Positions 53,501-61,500 of a DNA stretch of 64,000 nt are shown here, in pieces. Made by a program: the position numbers and the translations under genes. Origin of the DNA: an uncultured Solobacterium sp. (GTDB taxonomy: Bacteria > Bacillota_I > Bacilli_A > Erysipelotrichales > Erysipelotrichaceae); contig URYK01000002.1 in the NCBI GenBank assembly GCA_900552125.1, positions 69,551 to 133,550 on the forward strand, given 5' to 3'. Positions within the stretch are counted from its first letter, which is position 1. The number at the start of each line of letters is the position of its first letter. The notes beneath the pieces were generated by a model. That model was given only the letters and a program-made list of their open reading frames with translations. It did not search any database and had not been told where the DNA came from.

Positions 53501-53793
53501 TCTTCAAACTCCATACATAAATGTGTACTAAAAGAACCTTGATCACGTTTAAAAGTACCATTTTTATATTTTCCCTTTAAGTACCCCATCAAATCACGTG
53601 TTGTTTTATCATTTGCGGATTTATTAAAAATTGAGTTATCACAGCGACCTAAGATGACCAGCTGCATTGCGTCAATTAATGCTGACTTTCCTTCTCCTGT
53701 TTTCCCACTAAGAAAAACAATATCCTCAAAGTTCAGGATCGTCTTCTCGTAATACAGCCAATTGATCAGCAGCATTCTCTTCAGTTTCATCAT
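50524..53793 (-). CDS. jetC: Wadjet JetC, SMC/MukB-like ATPase
   Basis: 1089 residues from ATG 53793, chosen because GAGGAAGGAAGTGAAG precedes it. Walker A SGKTGEGKSALID at about 29-41, two long coiled-coil arms around a hinge (about 470-590), signature SSSGGETQTPF and Walker B LAVFDEAFDKMD near the C-terminus. It is the motor of the condensin-like complex that measures and extrudes small circular DNA. The gene overlaps the end of jetB by 68 bases, longer than usual for coupled genes. Confidence 0.92.
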   Translation of the reverse strand: MMKLKRMLLINWLYYEKTILNFEDIVFLSGKTGEGKSALIDAMQLVILGRCDNSIFNKSANDKTTRDLMGYLKGKYKNGTFKRDQGSFSTHLCMEFEDEHKQAYCFGIVFDVDGATRSDMEYRFYMMNHAIPDHCFIEDGRVFDIRRMKKYLDSMQDRSKCRMFNTNMDYRNFFQARMMIKDQRFFDVFKMAVAYTPMMNISEFIVKNICQEEESLDLEEMQEEINDYRQMKEKLEEVQNKKAQLSEIHEQYVEICNEQERLDTLKIEQEAADYQCLILEKQEAIKQYETYTKEYQKLMKDAQATEEERVALNKEKDSLKDAKRDNAAGMLQRNIESCEEKQNELKIDVDAATKQALRKVHQIEEQLSALEEVEDDEILALEDYDLSKKKLEVKKFMHATDHLSDFDMGQYQELKDDLLALEEHMNSQLAALRQEMMNQKNQLQELRENRKELEEGRKNYPKNLLVLKRELERRLEALHHKKVDVSILADIMQIKDEAYRNAIEGYIHNQKLNLIVEEEYFMDAYRIYKDIKEGYGIHTFSIVDIAKAKPRSLQGVKTLYDCVYVEREDVKAYVEYLLGRVVCCEDDERIRDYPVSVTKDCMLYSGYAVSHMNPQLYKTPFIGMDSIEKQLQEIMIQLHKLEKNYQMKQEIIEAAKQIQFRQIFNEDFTLQLSRSIEKAQMMDKLTKTIEEYRRSMTPESLEELALLDKKIEQVEKQLNRNYTIRVEQDKRKDLLERDINTCNDIIGKVKETLEEKTEPEQGIPESILLITSVDNMRKKQEQIRYDIRETSSQIDNHKDKLMYQKLHYNDTFRIALNPNFLCDDYEREYEKHSQNIVEEYVDKCALAESKAYECFQNNFFSALNSKIENVKTQIDRLNRSIRKHQFGRSRYEFVCTCNEDYREYYNLITNKELNGRNLLNTQVYEENQELIQELFKKISDLSTMSDPKAYQQLQQEVQRLSRFTTYLKFDILENGNSLRATIGSSSGGETQTPFYVAVLVSLFSVYDKAHDGLQLAVFDEAFDKMDNERIEECIYLLKSLGFQAIIVTPTDKKSNLSKVADATLIATTDERNGQRVSTVQKWKQQVELS

Positions 53794-54391
53794 CTTCACT
53801 TCCTTCCTCATTAATTTTTCTAAGGATTTCATCCACTCGCTGTGGACTTAATACACAGCATATATATGGCAATACCCATAATAGTTCTTCATCACCTTGT
53901 GAGTATTTTTGAATCACATTTAATTTCTGCAGATTCAATAAAGCCGCATTAATTAAATTTCCTGAAGGTTTACTAGGTACTAACGCAAACACATCGACTA
54001 ATAAACGAAGTAATTCATTTACTGAAATACGAATAGTCAAAGAACTATCTAATTCTATCATTTTCTCTTCATAATAATTTCTAAGAATCAGCAATAATTG
54101 CGTTTCTAGCTTCGTTAGACGATAGCGACATCCACAATCTTCTCTTTCATTGCGGATATAAATCATCCCCATATAAGAAGAACGTTCTTTCATAAGCAGC
54201 CAGCCTGCATATCGTAAATATTCCTCAAAACAATCCCAATGATCATTAATAAATGAATAATCGGCATTTCGTTCTTTTTTCTCAAATTTTTGTATTTTAG
54301 AATACTGATATATACAATTTTCTGCCAATAATACATTGACAATACGTCCAAATTCTTCTCGATCTTTTAAATCTAATTGCTCTACTTTCAT
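53726..54391 (-). CDS. jetB: Wadjet JetB, MukE-like subunit (DUF4194)
   Basis: 221 residues, with winged-helix features (FGRIVNVLLAENCIYQYSK ... SYMGMIYIRNE ... RYRLTKLETQLLLILRNYYE) of the DUF4194/JetB family, and an acidic C-terminal tail (EEGSEDDETEENAAD). It is the KITE-like subunit that contacts the JetC neck. AAAGGATTAAT precedes the ATG one base after jetA stops. Confidence 0.85.
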   Translation of the reverse strand: MKVEQLDLKDREEFGRIVNVLLAENCIYQYSKIQKFEKKERNADYSFINDHWDCFEEYLRYAGWLLMKERSSYMGMIYIRNEREDCGCRYRLTKLETQLLLILRNYYEEKMIELDSSLTIRISVNELLRLLVDVFALVPSKPSGNLINAALLNLQKLNVIQKYSQGDEELLWVLPYICCVLSPQRVDEILRKINEEGSEDDETEENAADQLAVLREDDPEL

Positions 54392-54392
54392 A

Positions 54393-55811
54393 TTAATCCT
54401 TTCTTTTAATCAATAAATTTGGATAGTGGAAACTACCCTCATCAATTCCTTCTGTTTCATTTGGCAATACACTTGCAGTAATATTCATCTTACGATCTCT
54501 TCCATATACATAGACAAGGATGGAACGAATATAATCATCCATATCCTTTACACCCATATCCTTTAATTTTCCAGCTTTTTCTCCGTGTAATTTATCACGA
54601 TAATATGCCGATATACTTTCTTTTGAGAATTGCGAAATACGGTCAAAACCAATTCTCTCTTCTAATGCTTTCTGATCTTTCTGCATATCTTCAAAATCAA
54701 ATGTCATAACCTCTTTTTCTGTTTTACGTTTTCGCTGATCAAAAGTATATACTTCATCTTTCTCAATATAATGTATTTGCTGGATATGTAGATTATCATT
54801 AACTATCTCACACATATTATCTGGATCATCTTTCATATGTAGAATCAAATCCACTAATTTCCCCTTTAATCCCTGATCACTATTGCATAGATACATGATT
54901 TTCTGTTTTGCTAAACGTCGATAATTCGTATCACTTTCTACTAATTGAGCAGTTAAAGTTTCCACAATATTTAAATCGTTATACATTGAATATAACATTT
55001 CTTCTATACTTTCCTGAGCTTGTTTTCTACTTGGTACACGATAATGACTGACTGCACTATCTATGATTTTTTCCTTCATATCTTCTTCATATAGTAATGA
55101 TTCTAGTATTGTTGCGACTGGATTTTTAAATCTCTTTAGACTATCTTCTACTAAGGTAGGAAATACATAACCCTCTACAATATCGCCATAATAAACATCA
55201 AAGAAATCATGATAAATCCCTGTTGACGCTTTTTTTACCTGTATCGCATAATAATCTTTAATACGTGCATTTGTTTGTTCCAAAGTTAGGATTAATTCCT
55301 TAAAGTCTGCGTAAGCATTACGAATATGCTGATAACTATCCTGTATTTTAATTGGATCATCCATGTCTTTAAGTGATGCATGAATACGAATCAAATATCC
55401 AATCTGCTCTCTTTCTTTTATAATATCATTCACAAAAGAAATAAATACTCGCGTATGGTATGGTAAAGATACCATTTTTTTCATTGTGTCCATATGTAAA
55501 TCTATTGAAATCCAAGTATGCTTTTCAAATAAACGCAATAAAAACTGTATATCTCTATCATAAACATCCTTCTCTTGGCGTAATTCCTGTTCTATGCTAG
55601 CATATTCAGCTTCTTCTCTAAAATCAATTTCATATTTTTTATCTTGAACATAGTCTTCTAGTAAATCCTGTAATAAAGAGCGCTCCATACTCATAGTCTG
55701 ATTACGATATATACAATCATGAATCTGAAGTAATAAATCTATATAGATATCACGATTTTTCGATACTAAAATTGTAAAAAATGATGGGTTTATTTTCTCA
55801 AAAAGGGACAC
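54393..55811 (-). CDS. jetA: Wadjet JetA, MukF-like kleisin subunit
   Basis: 472 residues beginning with GTG at 55811 behind TTGGAGGTG. The N-terminus LFEKINPSFFTILVSKNRDI and the long helical middle match the JetA family of Wadjet operons (the DUF5716-type branch rather than DUF3375, as far as I can judge). It links the JetC heads as kleisin. First gene of the operon; an extended -10 TGGTATAAT lies 25 bases upstream. Confidence 0.85.
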   Translation of the reverse strand: MSLFEKINPSFFTILVSKNRDIYIDLLLQIHDCIYRNQTMSMERSLLQDLLEDYVQDKKYEIDFREEAEYASIEQELRQEKDVYDRDIQFLLRLFEKHTWISIDLHMDTMKKMVSLPYHTRVFISFVNDIIKEREQIGYLIRIHASLKDMDDPIKIQDSYQHIRNAYADFKELILTLEQTNARIKDYYAIQVKKASTGIYHDFFDVYYGDIVEGYVFPTLVEDSLKRFKNPVATILESLLYEEDMKEKIIDSAVSHYRVPSRKQAQESIEEMLYSMYNDLNIVETLTAQLVESDTNYRRLAKQKIMYLCNSDQGLKGKLVDLILHMKDDPDNMCEIVNDNLHIQQIHYIEKDEVYTFDQRKRKTEKEVMTFDFEDMQKDQKALEERIGFDRISQFSKESISAYYRDKLHGEKAGKLKDMGVKDMDDYIRSILVYVYGRDRKMNITASVLPNETEGIDEGSFHYPNLLIKRKD

Positions 55812-55835
55812 GTTGACACCTCCAATTGTTTGTTA

Positions 55836-55844
55836 ATTATACCA
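55836..55844 (-). promoter_or_regulatory. Extended -10 promoter of the Wadjet operon
   Basis: Minus strand TGGTATAAT (TATAAT at 55841-55836), 25 bases before the GTG start of jetA. No clear -35, as expected for an extended -10 promoter. Confidence 0.5.
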
Positions 55845-55993
55845 TAATTTTAACCTTTCATGTTGAGGAATTTTATATGAGAAAACACTAACCAGCTACT
55901 AAATAATTCTATGACAAATCTTTTATTTGTTTTTCATCATTCACTACAACAAATTCTTATTTTATAGATCGCTTATAAATTAGAATTTTTCAT

Positions 55994-56020
55994 AAAAAAA
56001 ACACCTAATCAAATTAGGTG
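55994..56020 (-). terminator. Terminator of the cold-shock gene
   Basis: 8-bp stem CACCTAAT / ATTAGGTG, three-base loop, eight T on the minus strand. Confidence 0.88.
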
Positions 56021-56031
56021 CAAGAAACAAA

Positions 56032-56235
56032 TTAAGCTATTGTTACTTCACTAGCCTGAAGCCCGCGATTGCTTTCAACAGCAACAAACGTTACTTTTTG
56101 TCCTTCTTCCAGAGTTCTAAACCCTGTAGTCTCGATTGCAGAATAATGTACGAATATATCTTTACCATCATCTGATGTGATGAATCCGTATCCTTTATCT
56201 GCGTTAAACCATTTTACTTTACCTGTACTAATCAT
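56032..56235 (-). CDS. cspA: Cold-shock protein, CspA family
   Basis: 67 residues, one CSD domain with RNP1 KGYGFITSD and RNP2 DIFVHYSAI. It binds single-stranded RNA and DNA and melts RNA structure. AGAAGGAGG precedes the ATG. Confidence 0.95.
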   Translation of the reverse strand: MISTGKVKWFNADKGYGFITSDDGKDIFVHYSAIETTGFRTLEEGQKVTFVAVESNRGLQASEVTIA

Positions 56236-56400
56236 TGTAGTACCTCCTTCTTATATTTGTAAAGAAGGTCACTTATAAATAAAAACATTGATAATAGCTT
56301 TTATACATTCAGTGACTATTTCGCTAATACCAATGATACTTTTGAAACATATTACTTCTTTGCATGTATCTATAATAACACATATAAATATTAAAGCAAG
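56236..56400 (-). promoter_or_regulatory. cspA promoter and long 5' leader
   Basis: TTGCTT (56399-56394), 16 bases, TATTAT (56377-56372), giving a start near 56365 and a leader of about 130 bases. Long leaders are usual for cold-shock genes and act as temperature-sensitive RNA switches. No specific structure assigned. Confidence 0.55.
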
Positions 56401-56622
56401 CTTTATTTGCATTATTTTCAATTATTAGCTATTATAACCCTTCATATATTCCGTATATGCAGAAGGAAACCCCATAGTTCAATATCTATATCATAGTTCT
56501 AGAAAATCTTAACTAGTTTCTTCCTGCCTATTGTAAAGTATATGATAGTTATGCTTTTTAAAGATAATTTAGGAGTTTTCAAAAATCCCTTCGTATAGAT
56601 ATATATGTAGGAGGAAATGCAC

Positions 56623-56787
56623 ATGAAAATGAATATAAAGGAGCATTACATATTTTATGGAGGTTATATGAAACTATTGGTTTTATCCATAGTGTATGTT
56701 ATTGTAGTATTCATTCGGCATCTGCCTGCTATTCTGTGGGAATTTACAAAGCTGATTGAAACTCTACTAAAACATCACCGGAAATAA
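56623..56787 (+). CDS. Type I toxin-like hydrophobic peptide, copy 1
   Basis: The 39-residue form starts at 56668 behind TATGGAGGTT: MKLLVLSIVYVIVVFIRHLP, then an amphipathic part ending KHHRK. An in-frame ATG at 56623 behind a strong GGAGG could give 54 residues; copy 2 lacks an in-frame equivalent, so the short form is preferred. One TM helix and a basic tail fit membrane-acting toxins of the Fst/Ldr or TxpA kind, though the sequence is not one I recognise. A convergent antisense RNA, shared terminator and direct repeat surround it. Confidence 0.65.
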   Translation: MKMNIKEHYIFYGGYMKLLVLSIVYVIVVFIRHLPAILWEFTKLIETLLKHHRK

Positions 56788-56827
56788 TATAGTTTTATTC
56801 TAATCTTTATGTGATACCTCTTACAAA

Positions 56828-56892
56828 ATGAAAAGGATGGAGCCGAATTCCATCCTTTTCTCATACTGTAGTCAGTACGCACATGAAAAATC
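56828..56892 (-). ncRNA. Probable antisense antitoxin RNA, copy 1
   Basis: Minus-strand promoter TTGAGT (56926-56921), 16 bases, TATAAT (56904-56899); start near 56892. The RNA of about 65 bases begins with the complement of GCACATGAAAA, a sequence also present in the toxin mRNA leader (56619-56629), has a TACTG/CAGTA hairpin, and ends in the same terminator hairpin as the toxin mRNA. This is the RNA II layout of par-type systems. Confidence 0.55.
56831..56859. terminator. Bidirectional terminator, toxin locus copy 1
   Basis: 11-bp perfect stem AAAAGGATGGA / TCCATCCTTTT, seven-base loop. Shared 3' end of the toxin mRNA and the convergent antisense RNA. Confidence 0.8.
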
Positions 56893-57000
56893 ATATCTAT
56901 TATAACATTTCCATCAGTAAACTCAAGTTTTTTTGTCGGAATTAAACATTTGATAATAGACACATAACTTTTTTTAAAATAATTTAGGAGTTTTCTAAAT

Positions 57001-58210
57001 ATGGTCAACGTTATGATGCACGTGAAAAAGAAAACCAATAATGATATATTAAAATCTTAAGTACTAATTTTCTTTAAATCTTTTTCAGTTGTAATAGGGG
57101 CCTTAAAAATAAGGTTTAATAAATTTTCCATCTTATACATATTGTTAGAAATTGTCCTCATGTTAAATCTCCAATTATATTCTTCTATAAAAGATTCTAA
57201 ATACCCTATAGAGATACCATGAAATATACCTAATATTTCTGCTTTCAAATTAGATATATAGGTATGCACCCATTCTAATGGATTCTTCTTTTCATCAAAA
57301 ACCTCTGATTTTAGTTCATAATCGTATTTTTTTACTGGTTCTCCATTCTTTTTATATACTACGTTTCCATCAACGTCCTTTATTACTTGATTAAGTACAC
57401 TGATTCCTTTTCCTCCATCTGAATATATAATGGTTTTAGGGGATATTGCACGTTTTACAAAAGTTGTTATTTCTTCTCCATTCTCTGATTTGATCAACTG
57501 AAATCTAGCTTTACCTGGGAAACCTTGTTTTTTCACCCTTTTTGTTCTCTACCTCGCAGATCTCGACGGAAACTGCGACTGTCTGTTTCTCAGATCCTAG
57601 TCCTCTTTTTCCACCTTGATCGACTCCACCGATATAGGCACAATCTAACTCAACACTGCCTTTTAATAGCGTTTCTTCATTTCCTATAAAGCAGGCAGCT
57701 CGTAATTTTCTTAGAAATAAACGAGCTGTATTTACATTCACACCCATTTGATTAGCTAAAGAAACACCATTTATACCAGATTGTTCAGAAATAAAGAGAT
57801 AGATACCAAGAAGAATTTGAAAAAAAGAAAGTCTGCAGTCCTGTAGAGCAGTACCTGCAAGGATATGGATATGTCTTGAACAACGTTTACATTGCATACA
57901 ATTTCTAGTGGAAAGCCAGCGATACTCTGTACAACCACAATCAGGGCAAACAAATCCCTGAGGAAAACGCATTTTAATTAAAGTTTTACGCTGTTCTTCA
58001 GGATTATTGTAATATTTTTCAAGAAACTGAATCATATTAAAGTGTTTTGCTGTTGAAGTAGAATGATTTCTATGGTTTTTAGTATACATAAAGGCACTTC
58101 CTTTCATCTGCCTTTATTTTAAAACCTATTATTACATAATAAATGTAATAAATATAAAATTATATAAATTTTTTTATTTTCTTACCAGTGCGTTAAGTCG
58201 TTGACCATGT
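57001..58210 (-). mobile_element. IS1595-family insertion sequence
   Basis: Ends in inverted repeats sharing ATGGTCAACG (57001-57010) and its complement (58199-58208 region), flanked by direct repeats TTCTAAAT (56993-57000 and 58211-58218) from an 8-base target duplication. It contains one frameshifted transposase gene. It landed inside the conserved upstream block of toxin repeat copy 2, between TTAGGAGTTTTC and CTTCGTATAGA. Confidence 0.8.
57057..58089 (-). pseudogene. IS1595-family transposase, frameshifted in a run of six A
   Basis: Part 1 (58089 to 57511) has an N-terminal zinc ribbon (FVCPDCGCTEY ... CMQCKRCSRH), a helix-turn-helix and the first catalytic Asp in VELDCAYIGG. Part 2 (to 57057) has the second Asp in IIYSDGGKG, HTYISNLKAEILGIFHG, and the last acidic residue in SFIEEYNWRFN. 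The frames join at A6 (57528-57533); one A less would restore ENKKGEKQGFPGKARF. Either inactivated or expressed by slippage. All DDE residues survive. AAAGGAAGTG precedes the start. Confidence 0.82.
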
Positions 58211-58301
58211 TTCTAAATATCCTTCGTATAGATATATAAGTAGGAGGAAAAACGCATGGAGATTTTTTTCTTTAGAGTTACGCATTTTAATGGAGAGAAA
58301 A

Positions 58302-58421
58302 ATGAAACTATTAATTGTTTCAGCTGTTTATGTCTTATCAGTGTTGATTAAGAATCTGCCATCTATCATCATGGCATTGTCTATTCTAATCGAGACTTTG
58401 TTTAAGCAGCGGCGGAAATAA
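58302..58421 (+). CDS. Type I toxin-like hydrophobic peptide, copy 2
   Basis: 39 residues, MKLLIVSAVYVLSVLIKNLP then a second hydrophobic stretch and a basic KQRRK end. About half the residues equal those of copy 1, and lengths are the same, with substitutions mostly conservative, a sign of selection on the protein. GGAGAGAAAA precedes the ATG. An ATG at 58256 after GGAGG is out of frame. The IS element separates this gene from part of its upstream region, so expression may be altered. Confidence 0.65.
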   Translation: MKLLIVSAVYVLSVLIKNLPSIIMALSILIETLFKQRRK

Positions 58422-58465
58422 CTTCGTTTTATTTTTAGTACTATTGCGTGATGAATCTTACAAAC

Positions 58466-58528
58466 TAGAAAGGGATGGAGAAGCAGCTCCATCCCTTTCG
58501 CATACTGTAGTCAGTATACGCATGGTTC
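58466..58528 (-). ncRNA. Probable antisense antitoxin RNA, copy 2
   Basis: Minus-strand promoter TTGAGT (58562-58557), 16 bases, TATAGT (58540-58535), the same geometry as copy 1. The RNA would begin with the complement of ACGCATGG, which is repeated in this copy's own mRNA leader (58252-58259), and end in the shared hairpin. The direct repeat differs from copy 1, so each antisense would match only its own mRNA. Confidence 0.55.
58468..58499. terminator. Bidirectional terminator, toxin locus copy 2
   Basis: 13-bp perfect stem GAAAGGGATGGAG / CTCCATCCCTTTC, six-base loop; weak T tracts. Equivalent to the copy 1 hairpin with paired changes in the stem. Confidence 0.75.
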
Positions 58529-58592
58529 GTTATTACTATATCATAGTTCTAGAAAAACTCAAGTTATTTCTTATATCTATTTATAAAGGATA

Positions 58593-61500
58593 TTACTCTA
58601 CAGATTTCAATGATTCAACCATTGGAATGTTCTTCAATTTACGATACATAACAAGATTAACTATTATCGCAAACAACATAGTGATTACTACTGATATTGC
58701 AAATGAGAAAGGTTCTATATTTCTACCAAACATTACTGTATCAAGTTCCGCAAGTGACATAATCAGATGATGAAGAACAATTCCTAATAATAAACCTGTC
58801 AATGAACCAATAAGTGTTAAGAAGATGTTCTCTCGATATACATATGCACTTACTTCTTTATCGTAGAAACCTAATACTTTTATTGTTGCGATTTCTCGAA
58901 GTCGTTCTGAAATATTGACATTTGTCAAGTTATACAATACCACAAACGCTAATAATCCAGCTGATATAGTAAGTACCACGACAACTATATTTAATGAACT
59001 AATCATATCCTGGAAAGTATCCGCAAGATCTGAATAAATTGATACAGAATCAATCGTATCCTTCTGCATAAATTGATTAGCCAACGCTTGACTATCTGCA
59101 GAATCATCTAACAGTGCGAATATTGCTGTATTTTGAGCTGTCTTATGATATACACTCTTATAATATGTTGGTGTCATATATAAAATATGCCCTACATAAT
59201 TTTCTGTAATACCTGCAATTTTAACTTCTCTTTTTACACCATCACCATTATCAACTTCAATTGTGTCGCCTTCTTCTAATCCTTTATCTTTCGCTAGTTT
59301 TTCTGAAATAACAGCACCTTCATCATTTAATTTAATTGTTTCTTCAGAACTAGGATCAATCAAGGATACAAAGTCAGAGAAATTTTCCACATCTGTTGGC
59401 ACATAAATATCAATTCCCTGATCCTCGCCTTCATCATCATAGAATCCATGATATAAAGCCATCGCAGTTGCGTCTTCTACTATGCTTTCATTCTTTAACG
59501 CATCCAAATCTTCTTCTTTTTGGCTAACTGTTGCATCACTACTATAAGACATGGATATATCAAACTTGAATAGTTCTCCATATTGACGAATTGCGATTTC
59601 ACTAATAGAATCACGTATACCAAATCCTGCCAGCAACAATGCCGTACAGCCGCTAATTCCTATAACCGTCATTAAGAAACGTTTTTTATAACGGAAAATA
59701 TTTCTAGCAGTTACCTTATATATGAAAGAGAATCTTTCCCAGATAAATGGAATACGTTCTATTAATATCTTCTTACCATTCTTTGGTGCTTTTGGACGCA
59801 TCAATAATGCTGGGGTTTCAACTAATTCTTTATATACCGCCGCAAATGCTGATAAAACAGTAATGCAGGATACTAAACCAATTGCCAAGACAGCCAATCC
59901 TATATCTGCGTACAGTTGTACTTCAGGCAGTGTATACATGATATTCCATGCATTAAAGATAACCGTTGGGAAAATGACCATTCCTAAAACTGCACCAAAT
60001 ATACCGCCAAATACACTAGCAATTGCCGCATATACGATATACTTCATCGCTATGTCTATTTTAGAATAACCTAGTGCCTTTAATGTACCAATTTCCTGTC
60101 GCTGTTCATCAACCATACGTGTCATGGTCGTTAAACAGACTAGTGCAGCAACTAGAAAGAAGAACAATGGAAATATTTTCGCAATTGCGGACATACGATC
60201 TGCGGCACTTCCATAATCCATATATGAATAATGAGAATTACGATCTAATACATACCATGAAGGAGTTTCCATATTATTAATATCTTCTTCTGCACGATCT
60301 AGCTCTTCTTTAGCCTCTTGCAATTTTGCAGCTCCATCTTTTTCTTGTTTTTCTATTTCCGCTTCTCCAGCTTTGATTTCTGCTTTTCCACTAGTAATCT
60401 GCTGTTGCGCTGTTTCACTTTGCTGAGAAAGCATCTCTTTTGCATCGGCTAACTGCTGTCTGCCTGTTTCAACCTGCTGCTGTGCTGTCAGAATTTGAGC
60501 ATTCATCTCATCCATCTGCGTTTTTGCCTGCACTAATGTTTCTTCCATAGTAGACATCTGCTGTTCTAACATATTTAATGTTGGCTCTGCATATGTACGT
60601 GTTGTTTCTAGTGTCTTTTTCTTCTCTTCCAGCAGTGTTTTTTCTAAATCCGTTAAATTTGGATCTTGTAACTGCTGTTCTACTTCCGCAATCTGTTCAT
60701 CTATTTTAGAGATATTGGCTCTTGCTTCATCAATTTGTTTCTGCAGATCTTCAGAATTCTCATCCCATTTCTGTTGCTGAGTATCATAATATACACGCGC
60801 TTCATCATATTTACTTTCCAGCTGTGTTAAAAGCTGTTCAACCTGTTGAAGTTCCTGTTCTTTCTGCTGAATGGTAGACTCCGCAATACTGCTTTCTGCA
60901 TGTAGATTGGCCTGTCCTAAAATCAGTTCTTCTTTTGCATCCTCTAATTCCTGTTTCGCATTCTTGATTTCAGTTTCAAATTTTACTTTATTTTCTTCAT
61001 ATTCTTTACGTCCTTTTTCAACTTCTTTTAAAGCCTCTTCTTTGATTTCATCAAAACGTAAAGCTGCTCGATCTTCTCCTAATGCTGTTATAGTTGTTGT
61101 TTTAGGATCAATGATATCAAAATAAGCATCTGTATAAGAATTTGGTGCTTTTGCGCCTTCTATCGTCACATAGACTTCTGTATAATATTCTGAAGTAAAA
61201 TTAGTATCAGGAATCATTGCATAATGGTCAATTGTCCCATTTCCAATAGAAGAACTTCCTAATTCGTAAGACAAATAATATGGCATTGTCACAATACCCA
61301 CAACTTTATATTCTGTATTTTTTAAAGAATCTTCTAATGGATCATCACTTCCACTAGTAAATGTAATTGTTTTTCCTAATCTTGTATCTGTTCCATTTAA
61401 ATTAGAATACTCTACTACACATTCATTTTCATTTTGCGGTAAACGACCATCAATTAATCGTAGCTGATTAATATAATCTTTATCCGTCTGTTTCGCATTC

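Larger units (their letters stand above)
56560..56930. repeat. Toxin-antitoxin-like repeat unit, copy 1
   Basis: Imperfect tandem repeat of the unit that continues at 56960-57000 and 58211-58562. Conserved blocks: ATAATTTAGGAGTTTTC, CTTCGTATAGATATAT, TAGGAGGAAA, the 39-codon frame, the terminator, CATACTGTAGTCAGTA and the antisense promoter with AACTTGAGTTT. Confidence 0.75.

Noticed and set aside
56775..57038. 87-codon minus-strand frame overlapping toxin copy 1
   Set aside because: Runs through the terminator, direct repeat and IS end; explained by the antisense side of the toxin unit.
58444..58770. 108-codon plus-strand frame
   Set aside because: Overlaps toxin terminator, antisense promoter and the end of the ABC permease gene; no ribosome site.
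60074..60280. 68-codon plus-strand frame inside the ABC permease
   Set aside because: Shadow of a well-supported gene on the other strand.
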